Assembly: GCF_001984055.1 (NCBI RefSeq)
Contig: NZ_LYVO01000055.1
Coordinates: 1 to 47,459, forward strand
Length of the DNA: 47,459 nucleotides
DNA from: Variovorax sp. KK3
GTDB lineage: Bacteria; Pseudomonadota; Gammaproteobacteria; Burkholderiales; Burkholderiaceae_C
Direction: 5' to 3'
This document shows, in pieces, positions 40,041 to 47,459 of this stretch. A program made the position numbers and the translations under genes. Numbering within the stretch: the first letter of the stretch is position 1; each line of letters opens with the position of its first letter. The notes under the pieces were generated by a model, which saw only the letters and a program-made list of their open reading frames with translations, searched no databases and was not told where the DNA came from.

Positions 40041-41195
40041 ATGAAGATCACCCGCGTTGCCGCGACACCCCTGCACCTGCCGATCACCGTGCAGGCATCG
40101 GGTCGCAGCAAGACCACCTCGCTCTCGCTCTGCCTGGTCGACATCGAAACCGACGACGGCCTGGTCGGCACCGGCATGACCGCCATCACCGAAGAAGAGG
40201 TGATCGCCTCGGTGGTCAACGACATCGCCGCCCACGCGCTCGTCGGCATGGACCCGATGCGACACGAGCAGATCTGGGACAAGCTGTACTGGCTGCTCAC
40301 CCCGCGCGGCCAGTCGGGCTACGCGAGCCATGCCATCGCGGCGCTGGACCTGGCGCTGTGGGACCTCAAGGGCAAGGCACTGGGCCAACCCTGCTGGCGC
40401 CTGCTGGGCGGTGCGCGGGCGGAAGTGCCGGTGTACGCCACCTTCGGCTTCGCCTTCTTCGAGCGCGACGAACTGGCCGAGGCCGCGCGCAGCTGGGTCG
40501 AGCGCGGCTTCAAGCGGCTCAAGATGACGGTGGGCCACCATGGCCTGTCGCGGCGCGACGAGCCCCGCCCGCTCGACACGCTCATCGCCGAAGACGTGCA
40601 ACGCATCCGCGCGGTGCGCGAGGCGGTCGGGCCGGACGTGCAGATCTACATCGACGCCAACTGCAGCCTCGACTATTTCCACGCCCTCTCGCTGGCACAG
40701 CGCATCGAGCAGTACGGCATCAGCTTCTTCGAAGAGCCGGTGACGCAGAACGACATCCCCAACATGGTCAAGCTGCGGCAAAAGACCTCGATCCCGCTGG
40801 CCGCCGGCCAGAACGAGGGCCATGCAAGCCGCTTCCGCGACATGCTGATGGCGCAGGCGGTCGACGTGGTGCAGCCCAACGCCTGCATCACCGGTGGCTT
40901 CACCCAATGCCAGCGCATCGCCGGCATGGCCTCGGCTTTCAATGCACGCTTCGCCAACGGCGGCGCCTGGCCGCATCACAACATGCACCTGCATGCAGGG
41001 CTCGCCAACGGCTCGCTGGTGGAATACCACTCGGTGGCCGTCGACTGCTGCCAACTGGTGTTCGACGACCTGCCGGTGCCGAGCCAGGGCATGCTCGCCC
41101 TGCCCGAGAAGCCCGGCCTGGGTTTCGAGCCGAACCGCGAGCGCGTAGCCGAACTCGCGAAGCGCCCGGGTTCGCGCGGCGCCGGCAAAGCCTGA
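40041..41195 (+). CDS. Enolase-superfamily enzyme of the mandelate racemase/muconate lactonizing group, with altered catalytic residues
   Basis: A 384-residue MR_MLE protein. The N-terminal capping domain covers about 1-125 and the barrel 130-350. By alignment to mandelate racemase by eye: Lys164 is K161, Lys166 is replaced by T163, metal ligands Asp195 and Glu221 are D205 and E231, the third ligand Glu247 is Q257, Asp270 is N280, His297 corresponds to H312 or H313, and Glu317 is E328. Retained His and one Lys suggest acid/base chemistry, but the altered dyad and metal site make simple mandelate-type racemisation doubtful. It lies between the LysR gene and the Bug receptor gene, in the same direction, 35 bases from the latter. 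Start by family fit and a CTGGAG site. Confidence 0.85.
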   Translation: MKITRVAATPLHLPITVQASGRSKTTSLSLCLVDIETDDGLVGTGMTAITEEEVIASVVNDIAAHALVGMDPMRHEQIWDKLYWLLTPRGQSGYASHAIAALDLALWDLKGKALGQPCWRLLGGARAEVPVYATFGFAFFERDELAEAARSWVERGFKRLKMTVGHHGLSRRDEPRPLDTLIAEDVQRIRAVREAVGPDVQIYIDANCSLDYFHALSLAQRIEQYGISFFEEPVTQNDIPNMVKLRQKTSIPLAAGQNEGHASRFRDMLMAQAVDVVQPNACITGGFTQCQRIAGMASAFNARFANGGAWPHHNMHLHAGLANGSLVEYHSVAVDCCQLVFDDLPVPSQGMLALPEKPGLGFEPNRERVAELAKRPGSRGAGKA

Positions 41196-41230
41196 ACCCC
41201 TTTCAAAACAAGATTGACGGAGACACCACG

Positions 41231-42205
41231 ATGAACGCCGACCTCCTCCCCCGCCGCACCCTGCTCGCCCTCGGTGCCGCGCTGCTCGCCGGCCAGGCCT
41301 TCGCGCAGGCCAGCTATCCCGAGCGGCCGATTCGACTGATGGTCGGTTATTCCGCCGGCGGCGGCGTCGATGCCATGGCTCGCCTGATCGCGCCTCGCCT
41401 GTCGACGCTGTTGGGCCAGCAGGTGGTGGTGGAAAACCGCGCAGGCGCGGCGGGCGTGATCGCCGGCGATGCGGTCGCCAAGGCTGCGCCCGACGGCTAC
41501 ACGCTGCTGCTGGGCGACAGCTCGACGCTGATCGCGAAGTACATGCAGGCCAAGCTCACCTTCGACCCGGTTAAGAGCTTCGTGCCGGTGGCCGGCTTGT
41601 TCAAGTCGCCGCTGCTGATCGTCGCCAGCAACGATTTCCCCGCGAAGAACCCGCGTGAACTGGTGGCCGCGATGAAGGCGAAGCCCGGCTTCTACTCGTT
41701 CGCGAGTTCCGGCGTCGGCACGGTCCAGCACCTGGGCTTCGAAATGCTCAAGGGCCAGTCGGGCACCTTCGCGCTGCACATTCCCTACCGGGGCGCGGCC
41801 CAGATCGTGCCGGACGTCATCAGCGGCCAGGTGCCGCTGGGCGTGGTGAGCGCCACGGCCGGCATGGCGCAGGCCAAGGCCGGCAAGCTGCGCGCCGTGG
41901 CGATGATGAGCACCGACAAGCTGCCGGGCGCCGAGGACGTGGCGGCGCTGTCGACCGCGGTGCCCGGCGTGGACGTGGCACCGCGCCTCTTCTTGCTGGC
42001 GCCCGCAGGCACCCCCGCACCCATCGTTGAAAAACTGGGCGAGGCCGTGCGCACCGCCATGAGCGCGCCGGACCTCGCGCCCGCCGCTGCGCTGCAGGGC
42101 GCGGTCACCGACTTCCTGCCTTCGGCCGCGCTGGCCGACGCCATGGCGCAGGAGTCCGCGCGCTGGGGCAAGCTGATCAGCGAGCAGAAGATCTCGGCGC
42201 AATAG
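41231..42205 (+). CDS. Bug-family (TctC-type) periplasmic solute receptor
   Basis: A 324-residue extracytoplasmic receptor. The signal peptide is about 1-26 (RRTLLALGAALLAGQAFAQ). The mature part starts ASYPERPIRLMVGYSAGGGV, the typical Bug start. KAAPDGYTLLLGD and VPYRG-type IPYRGAAQIVPDVISGQV follow. Bug receptors bind carboxylates, often for tripartite tricarboxylate transporters; the TctA/TctB membrane parts are not in the window. In Burkholderiales such receptors are numerous and usually next to the catabolic genes for their ligand. The likely ligand here is a substituted malonate or 2-hydroxyacid, by context only. Confidence 0.92.
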   Translation: MNADLLPRRTLLALGAALLAGQAFAQASYPERPIRLMVGYSAGGGVDAMARLIAPRLSTLLGQQVVVENRAGAAGVIAGDAVAKAAPDGYTLLLGDSSTLIAKYMQAKLTFDPVKSFVPVAGLFKSPLLIVASNDFPAKNPRELVAAMKAKPGFYSFASSGVGTVQHLGFEMLKGQSGTFALHIPYRGAAQIVPDVISGQVPLGVVSATAGMAQAKAGKLRAVAMMSTDKLPGAEDVAALSTAVPGVDVAPRLFLLAPAGTPAPIVEKLGEAVRTAMSAPDLAPAAALQGAVTDFLPSAALADAMAQESARWGKLISEQKISAQ

Positions 42206-42260
42206 CGGTATCGCGCGGCGCGATGGCGGCCCCTGAATCGGCCGCCGACGTGGTGCCCGC

Positions 42261-42266
42261 GATAAT
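42261..42266 (+). promoter_or_regulatory. Possible -10 box before the FMN dehydrogenase gene
   Basis: GATAAT lies 37 bases upstream of the GTG start at 42304. The -35 region is not convincing. Confidence 0.3.
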
Positions 42267-42290
42267 CGGGGCCCCAGCGCCATTGAGATC

Positions 42291-42297
42291 AAGGAGA
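42291..42297 (+). promoter_or_regulatory. Ribosome binding site that fixes the GTG start of the FMN dehydrogenase
   Basis: AAGGAGA lies 6 bases before GTG at 42304. This start gives the family-like N-terminus (PDLSKITCIEDLRVIAQSRV); an in-frame ATG at 42223 would add 27 unconserved residues. Confidence 0.75.
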
Positions 42298-42303
42298 CCC
42301 CGA

Positions 42304-43461
42304 GTGCCCGACCTGTCGAAGATCACCTGCATCGAAGACCTGCGAGTGATCGCCCAGTCGCGCGTGCCGCGCATGTTCTACGACTACGCCGATTCCGGCG
42401 CCTGGACCGAAGGCACCTACCGCGCCAACGAGAGCGACTTTCAAAAGATCAAGCTGCGCCAGCGCGTGGCGGTGAACATGGAAGGCCGCTCCACGCGCAC
42501 GACGATGGTGGGCGAAGAGGTCGCGATGCCGGTGGCCATCGCGCCGACCGGGCTCACGGGCATGCAGCATGCCGACGGCGAGATCCTCGGCGCACGCGCG
42601 GCCAAGGCCTTCGGCATTCCGTTCACGCTGTCGACCATGAGCATCTGCTCGCTGGAAGACATCGCGGAGAACACCGACCGGCACCCTTTCTGGTTCCAGC
42701 TCTACGTGATGAAGGACCGCGACTTCATCGAGCGCCTGATCGAGCGCGCCAAGGCTGCCAACGTGTCGGCGCTGCAGCTCACGCTCGACCTGCAGATCCT
42801 CGGCCAGCGGCACAAGGACATCAAGAACGGCCTGACCGCCCCGCCCAAGCCTACGCTCGCCAACCTGATCGACCTGGCCGGCAAGCCGCGCTGGTGCCTG
42901 GGCATGCTGGGCACCAAGCGCCGCACCTTCGGCAACATCGCGGGCCATGCGAAGGGCGTGAAGGACCTGTCGTCGCTGTCGTCATGGACGGCCGAGCAGT
43001 TCGATCCATCGCTGAGCTGGGCCGACGTGGAGTGGATCAAGAAGCTCTGGGGCGGCAAGCTCATCCTGAAGGGCATCATGGACGTGGAAGACGCGCGCCT
43101 GGCAGCCTCGAGCGGCGCCGATGCACTGATCGTGTCGAACCACGGCGGCCGCCAGCTGGACGGCGCGCCTTCTTCCATCGAGGCCCTGCCCGCCATCGCC
43201 GAAGCCGTGGGCACCGAAATCGAAGTCTGGATGGACGGCGGCGTCCGCAGCGGGCAGGACGTGCTCAAGGCCCGTGCGCTCGGTGCGCGCGGCACCTTGA
43301 TCGGCCGCAGTTTTCTGTATGCGCTCGGCGCCTATGGCGAGGCAGGCGTCACGCGGGCGCTGCAGATCCTTCAGAAGGAGCTGGACATCACCATGGCCTT
43401 CTGCGGCCGCACGCAGATCGACGAGGTCGATTCGAGCATCCTGCTGCCCGGCACCTTCTGA
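42304..43461 (+). CDS. FMN-dependent 2-hydroxyacid dehydrogenase (L-lactate/mandelate dehydrogenase family)
   Basis: A 385-residue flavoprotein of the LldD / glycolate oxidase / (S)-mandelate dehydrogenase family. The N-terminal RVPRMFYDYADSGAWTEGTY binds the FMN barrel entrance. The catalytic His is in SNHGGRQLDGAPSS and the FMN phosphate is bound by DGGVRSGQDVLKA and ALGARGTLIGRSF. It oxidises an L-2-hydroxyacid to the 2-oxoacid; the lactate versus mandelate choice cannot be read here. Size is that of LldD (396). It is the last plus-strand gene of the cluster and converges on the hydrolase gene with 7 bases between stops. Confidence 0.92.
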   Translation: MPDLSKITCIEDLRVIAQSRVPRMFYDYADSGAWTEGTYRANESDFQKIKLRQRVAVNMEGRSTRTTMVGEEVAMPVAIAPTGLTGMQHADGEILGARAAKAFGIPFTLSTMSICSLEDIAENTDRHPFWFQLYVMKDRDFIERLIERAKAANVSALQLTLDLQILGQRHKDIKNGLTAPPKPTLANLIDLAGKPRWCLGMLGTKRRTFGNIAGHAKGVKDLSSLSSWTAEQFDPSLSWADVEWIKKLWGGKLILKGIMDVEDARLAASSGADALIVSNHGGRQLDGAPSSIEALPAIAEAVGTEIEVWMDGGVRSGQDVLKARALGARGTLIGRSFLYALGAYGEAGVTRALQILQKELDITMAFCGRTQIDEVDSSILLPGTF

Positions 43462-43468
43462 GCCCGCA

Positions 43469-44839
43469 TCAGCGCGGCGGCACGCGCGACGCCAGCGGCG
43501 GCGGCTGGTAGTCGGGGCGGATGCGGCAACGGGCCTTGCCGCCTTCGCCGAACGCCGGCTCGAAGGCGGCACAGCGCGCCGCGATGGTCGCAGGCGTGGG
43601 CTTGTCGCCCTTGTCGATCCAGTCCAGCAAGGCGGCGAAGAGCGCGGGGTACTGCGGATCGCTCAGGTAGCTGTGCTCGGACTCGTCGCTGAAGCTCTGC
43701 ACCAGGCGGTCGGCCGTGCCGGCGCTCTGGCGAAGATCGCGGTATGCACTTTCCAGTTCGACGAATGCGGTCGGATCGTTGATCGCATGAAGCGTCAGCG
43801 TGGGCAGCGTGGTGCGGCCGGTCGGTTGGCTGTCGGCAGCCAGCGCGCCCTGGGCTTGCGGGTCGGCGGTGTAACGCAGCACACCGGCATTGAGTGCGGC
43901 GTCGTCGGCTGAGCCCTGGTAGCGCACGCCGATGTTGCCGAAAGGGTTGCGGTTGGCCAGGCGATCTTGCGTGAGGTCCTGGAACAGCCAGGTGGCCCAG
44001 TTGAGGTGACCGACCAGCGTGCGCTCGGGAATCTTCACGACGCCGAGGATGGTCTTCAGGCGCGCAGCCTGCTCGGGTGTGCGCTGCGTCGCCGGCAGGC
44101 CGACGCCGGTGCACGTCTTGACCCGCTCCGCCAGCTCGGCGCGCGTGAGCTTCGAGTCCTTCGGCAAGCCCATCCACAGAGGGTATTGCGGCTCGTCGGG
44201 CCGCGGATGATTGCGGCACACCTGCTGGTAGACCACGCGCAGGTCGAGCCGGAATTCGTAGGCGCTGTTGCCGCCGCCCAGCACGCCGTTGGTCAGCAGC
44301 ACGCCGTCGTAGGAGCCTGACGGGTAAAGTTCGGCCGCCTTTGAGGCCACGCCGCCGCCATAGCTCTGGCCGTGCAGCAGCGTGCGCTTCGGCGCGCCGA
44401 AGCGCGAGACGAAGAGACGCCGCAGGCGCTCGGTGTCCTCCGCGGCCATGGTCACGCCGTAGCCGCCGCGTCGGTAGGTGGAGCCGGCCCACGCGTAGCC
44501 GGCCTTCACCGTAACGGCCCAGCGCTCGAGGTCCTTGCGGCTGCGCTCGGATTCGGGCGGCCCGGTTTCGGGCCCGCCGTGCGCGTGCATGACCAGCACC
44601 TTGTTCCAGTCCTGCGGGATCGCGATCCAGTAGAAGGCGCCGGCGCCGTCCTGGCCGGTGAAGCAGCGGGCAGAAGCAGGGACCGCTTCGGGACACGCGG
44701 CCGACTTCGGCGGCGAAGCCGCATGGACGTTCCAGGCAGCCGCCATGGCTGCCAGGCCGGCAAGGAGGCGGATCGATGTCTTCCGAGTCATCATCACCTT
44801 GGTCGTCGTGTTCTTCGTGTTCTTCGTGTTCGCGGTCAT
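43469..44839 (-). CDS. Exported alpha/beta hydrolase
   Basis: A 456-residue hydrolase. The likely signal peptide MTRKTSIRLLAGLAAMAAAW begins at 44791. The ATG at 44839 shares a base with the upstream stop (TGATG) and adds a 16-residue Asn/Thr/Lys stretch (ANTKNTKNTTTKV) that comes from 9-base repeats. The alpha/beta hydrolase core has the oxyanion segment VMHAHGGPETGPPE near residue 80 and the nucleophile elbow HGQSYGGGVAS. The His is probably in the SEHSYLSD segment. Substrate unknown. It follows the tannase-family gene and is likely co-expressed, so both may act on the same plant- or phenol-derived esters in the envelope. Either start is possible; the signal peptide favours 44791. Confidence 0.82.
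   Translation of the reverse strand: MTANTKNTKNTTTKVMMTRKTSIRLLAGLAAMAAAWNVHAASPPKSAACPEAVPASARCFTGQDGAGAFYWIAIPQDWNKVLVMHAHGGPETGPPESERSRKDLERWAVTVKAGYAWAGSTYRRGGYGVTMAAEDTERLRRLFVSRFGAPKRTLLHGQSYGGGVASKAAELYPSGSYDGVLLTNGVLGGGNSAYEFRLDLRVVYQQVCRNHPRPDEPQYPLWMGLPKDSKLTRAELAERVKTCTGVGLPATQRTPEQAARLKTILGVVKIPERTLVGHLNWATWLFQDLTQDRLANRNPFGNIGVRYQGSADDAALNAGVLRYTADPQAQGALAADSQPTGRTTLPTLTLHAINDPTAFVELESAYRDLRQSAGTADRLVQSFSDESEHSYLSDPQYPALFAALLDWIDKGDKPTPATIAARCAAFEPAFGEGGKARCRIRPDYQPPPLASRVPPR
44802..44837. repeat. 9-bp tandem repeat at the hydrolase start
   Basis: ttcttcgtg occurs twice exactly (44811-44819, 44820-44828), flanked by degenerate copies. On the minus strand it encodes the Asn-Thr-Lys repeat before the signal peptide. 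Confidence 0.7.
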
Positions 44840-47459
44840 CAATGACGTGCTCCGATGTCGAAGGCTGCGCTGGCGCTGGACGAGGAAACGTAAGCCAGCA
44901 CGCCCTGGTTGAAGAGGAAGAAGCCCGGCCGGCCGGCGTCGGCCTGTGCAACGCCCGGAACGGGCGTGTCATAGCTCAGGCTCGCGGTCGCGCCTCCGAG
45001 GTTGAAGGCGGTGCCGGCCACCGTCGCTTCGCGCGACTCGCCCTGCACACTGGCCATGGCGTAGAGGCCATCGGCCGCGCCTGCCGCCAGGCTCTGTTGG
45101 GGCGCCATGAAGCGCATGCCGCGGTTGGCGGCCGACTCGCGCACCAGGTGCAAGGGCACGGCGCTGCCGCCCACCAGGCCGATCACCATCGATCCCGAAA
45201 GCGTACCGCCGGTGGTCGTGGCGCCGCCACCCGGCGCGGTGGTGTAGACGTCGAAAGCCTGCCGCGCAGCGGTCCACGTGACGTAACCCTTTTCCGTCTG
45301 GGTGCAGTTCGGGTCGTAGTTCATGAATCCACCCGTGACCGCATCGCGGCAGTACTGGAAGGTGCCCGCATTGCGAAGCCGCACCGCCCCCGCGTAACTG
45401 CTGGCAGCGCCCGCGCCCTGTTGCGCACCGGCCGCGTTGAAGATGTTCGCCACCGGGTTGAAGACCGTGGGCGTGGCGGCGTTCTCGAAAGTGGTCTGGA
45501 AGGCGACGAGCGGCGCGAAGCTGCCACCCGCTGGCGCGGCCACGCCACCCTGCAGCACTCCGCCTGCGCCGAAGCTGAAGACGGCGCCGTTCTCGGCGCT
45601 GGCATAGGTGCACGCGCCCCGGGCCGCGAGCGTCCCGGCGCGCTGCGTGCCGGCGGCCCGGTCGAGGCTAGCGTTGACAGTGACCGTGTAGGCCAGCGTG
45701 GACGGGTCCACGAGCACGTCGAGTTCTTCGCCCAGGCTGTTGCCGCCCTTGTAGCGGGTGGCGGCCGCCGGGAGATTGGGACAGGCGAGCGGGTCGCCCA
45801 CTTCCGTCACGCAGCTGTAGTTGATGGCGGCATCCAGGCTGCCGCTGCCGCGGTACTTGGGCCAGGACGGAAAGCGGCACAGGGGCCGCGTACGGCCGAA
45901 GCTGCCGGCGACCGTGTCCATCGCAACGCCGGTGGCCGGCGCCATACCGCCTTCGACCCAGCCTTCGAGCGCTGCGAGCGAGTCCCAGGATGGGATGAAG
46001 ACGCCGGTGCCGTGGCCCATGCCGGGCACGGTGTAGAAGCGCACGCCGCGCTGCACCGCATCGGCGCCAACGGTGGCGGTCAGTTGTTGGAAGTAGTCGA
46101 TGGTCGAGTTCGGGCTGATCACTTCGTCGGCCAGGCCGTGCAACAAGATCAGTTTTCCGCCGCGCGCCAGGAAGGGGGTCAGCTGCGGATTGGTGGCGTC
46201 GGTGATCGCCGAGACCTCGGCCACGCGTGCCGCCCAGGGTCCGGGCGCCGCGGGGTCGAAGCCCAGCGAGTCGAAGGCTTCGCTGCGGGTGACGAAGTAT
46301 TTCACCCACTGGTCGCCGGTGACGTACATATTGGCATCGGCAGAAGTCGCCGGATTGGCGGGCACCGGCCGCGTGCCGAGGTCGCGCGTGGTGTAGGGCC
46401 CCGCGACCAGTGCGCCTTCGAGCAGGTTGTAGCCGCCGGCGCGGCCCACGCCGTTTGCCAGGGTGTAGCCGCTGAAGACCAGCGGTGACTCAATCGTGCG
46501 CACCGTCGTGAGCTGGGCGTCGGACAGGCAGCCGTCGCCGTTGTCGGTGCCGCCGCTGCAGCGCAGCGAGGCCAGGATCTGCGCGTTGAGCAGACGGCAG
46601 CTCTCGACGTTGCTGACGATGCTGTCGGCGGCGCCGTCGAGCCGGTCGCAGGCCTGCAGCACGGTGCGCTGCACCAGCAGGGTCTTGGCGACGTTGAGCC
46701 AGCCCGCGCCGCCGTTGGCATAGAGAGCACGTCCCACCGCCACGTTCGACAGGCGCGTGCCGCTGTAGTTGAGCGCGGGCTCGTTGGCGACGACGCCGTC
46801 GTAGTCGGTGGGCCAGCGCTGGATGTAGGCCAGCGCATCGCGGCCACCGGTCGAGGTGCCGAGGAAGTAGGCCTTCTTCGGTGCGTCGGCATAGTGCGCC
46901 AGGACGATCTGCATCACGACATCATGCGTTTTCTTGAGCGATTGGCCGCCGTAGTTGGCGAGCGATTCGTCATTGGCGGCGAAACGCCCGTCGGTGATGC
47001 TGCTGCTCTGGTGGCCCGAGTCGTCGCCGAAGGTGGCGTAACCCAGGGCCAGCGGCGCGGGCTTGTCGGGCGGCCCGAAGCGAACGGTTTCGGTGCCGTC
47101 GATCAGGCGGCCGTTGAAGCCGCCGCCGCCGAAGTGGATGAGCTTCTGGTTCCACTGCTGCGGCAGGTTGAGCTGGAAGTTGATGACCGGCGCGTTCGCA
47201 TCCACCGAACGGATGCTGCCGCGTACCCGGCAATGGGCGCCAAGTTGATTGCCGGGTTCGTTGGCCGCGACGTCCACGGCGGTGGCCACGGTCGCGCCCT
47301 GGGTGGGCAGGCCGATGCGTCCGGCTGGAATGTCCATGTTGGCGAGCGATGCGCAGGAGACCTTGGGCGTGACCGTCACGGGCGGCGTGACGGGTGGATC
47401 AGGCTCCGCCGAAGGCCCCGAACCGGGCGAGGTCGGCGTGACGGGAAACGCGGCGAAGC
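44839..47459 (-). CDS. Tannase/feruloyl esterase family protein, partial, with C-terminal extra domain
   Basis: At least 873 residues; the N-terminus is beyond the window. The visible part begins with a Pro/Ser/Thr/Gly-rich linker (TPTSPGSGPSAEPDPP). The tannase-type alpha/beta hydrolase then spans about 500 residues. The nucleophile is GTSTGGRDALAY (Ser codon 46852-46854), the Asp is in HGLADEVISPNSTIDYF, and the His is in PGMGHGTG (codon 46012-46014). In characterised tannases and feruloyl esterases a Cys precedes the Ser (GCS) and another follows the His (HC); here Thr and Gly replace them. The lid insertion keeps its own cysteines. About 290 residues after DPLACPNLP form an unrecognised beta-rich domain. 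It is exported by analogy. The downstream hydrolase starts in a TGATG overlap. Confidence 0.85.
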   Translation of the reverse strand, partial: FAAFPVTPTSPGSGPSAEPDPPVTPPVTVTPKVSCASLANMDIPAGRIGLPTQGATVATAVDVAANEPGNQLGAHCRVRGSIRSVDANAPVINFQLNLPQQWNQKLIHFGGGGFNGRLIDGTETVRFGPPDKPAPLALGYATFGDDSGHQSSSITDGRFAANDESLANYGGQSLKKTHDVVMQIVLAHYADAPKKAYFLGTSTGGRDALAYIQRWPTDYDGVVANEPALNYSGTRLSNVAVGRALYANGGAGWLNVAKTLLVQRTVLQACDRLDGAADSIVSNVESCRLLNAQILASLRCSGGTDNGDGCLSDAQLTTVRTIESPLVFSGYTLANGVGRAGGYNLLEGALVAGPYTTRDLGTRPVPANPATSADANMYVTGDQWVKYFVTRSEAFDSLGFDPAAPGPWAARVAEVSAITDATNPQLTPFLARGGKLILLHGLADEVISPNSTIDYFQQLTATVGADAVQRGVRFYTVPGMGHGTGVFIPSWDSLAALEGWVEGGMAPATGVAMDTVAGSFGRTRPLCRFPSWPKYRGSGSLDAAINYSCVTEVGDPLACPNLPAAATRYKGGNSLGEELDVLVDPSTLAYTVTVNASLDRAAGTQRAGTLAARGACTYASAENGAVFSFGAGGVLQGGVAAPAGGSFAPLVAFQTTFENAATPTVFNPVANIFNAAGAQQGAGAASSYAGAVRLRNAGTFQYCRDAVTGGFMNYDPNCTQTEKGYVTWTAARQAFDVYTTAPGGGATTTGGTLSGSMVIGLVGGSAVPLHLVRESAANRGMRFMAPQQSLAAGAADGLYAMASVQGESREATVAGTAFNLGGATASLSYDTPVPGVAQADAGRPGFFLFNQGVLAYVSSSSASAAFDIGARH

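Noticed and set aside
44776..46488. A 570-codon plus-strand open frame opposite the tannase-family gene
   Set aside because: Same shadow pattern, no start site or motif. The opposite strand has clear hydrolase motifs.

Overview
The window is GC-rich and almost gap-free. It carries typical betaproteobacterial gene blocks: hemA-prfA-prmC-grxD, rplU-rpmA-obgE-proB, ubiE/ubiJ/ubiB and ugpBAECQ. Bug-type solute receptors, DUF971 and DUF2277 proteins point to Burkholderiales, most likely a Comamonadaceae member close to Variovorax. That placement is inferred from gene content, not from a search. I see no phage, insertion sequence or CRISPR array. The longest stretch without a gene is about 235 bases.

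Layout. (1) 1-12.0 kb, minus strand: a long collinear run. Read in transcription order it is serA, a giant FAD/Fe-S 2-hydroxyacid dehydrogenase, a HIT protein, a DUF971 protein, ubiE, a Tim44-domain protein, ubiJ, ubiB, a sodium:solute symporter and an FmdB-type zinc ribbon cut by the window edge. Serine synthesis, a probable 2-hydroxyglutarate recycler and ubiquinone synthesis sit together. (2) 12.2-17.3 kb, plus: the glycerol-3-phosphate ABC importer ugpB-A-E-C with the phosphodiesterase ugpQ. Two strong hairpins separate ugpB from ugpA. (3) 17.3-26.2 kb, mostly plus: a DUF3772 mechanosensitive channel, a small membrane protein (minus), hemA-prfA-prmC-grxD, an AAA+ ATPase and a CNNM/CorC-type membrane protein. 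(4) 26.2-34.2 kb: lytic transglycosylase and proS (minus), rppH and a CNP1-like lipoprotein (plus), rplU-rpmA-obgE-proB (minus), a polyprenyl diphosphate synthase (plus) and tRNA-Pro(CGG). (5) 34.3-38.2 kb: DUF2277, a PaaI-type thioesterase, a GFA-fold protein, a small lipoprotein with DxDxDG repeats, and penicillin-binding protein 1C carrying an in-frame palindromic insert. (6) 38.3-47.5 kb: an accessory catabolic region. It holds an arylmalonate-decarboxylase-like enzyme, a LysR regulator, an unusual enolase-superfamily enzyme, a Bug receptor and an FMN 2-hydroxyacid dehydrogenase. Facing these are an exported alpha/beta hydrolase and a tannase/feruloyl-esterase-family protein that runs off the window.

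The most interesting part is region 6. It resembles a small pathway for a substituted malonate or 2-hydroxyacid: capture by the Bug receptor, decarboxylation, rearrangement or racemisation, then FMN-dependent oxidation. Its enolase-superfamily member has lost several canonical catalytic residues, and the tannase-family protein has lost both cysteines of the usual CS-D-HC signature. Secondary points of interest are the serA/2-hydroxyacid dehydrogenase pairing, the hairpins in the ugp operon, the palindrome inside pbpC, and two genes whose -10 boxes lie so close to the ATG that leaderless transcripts are likely.
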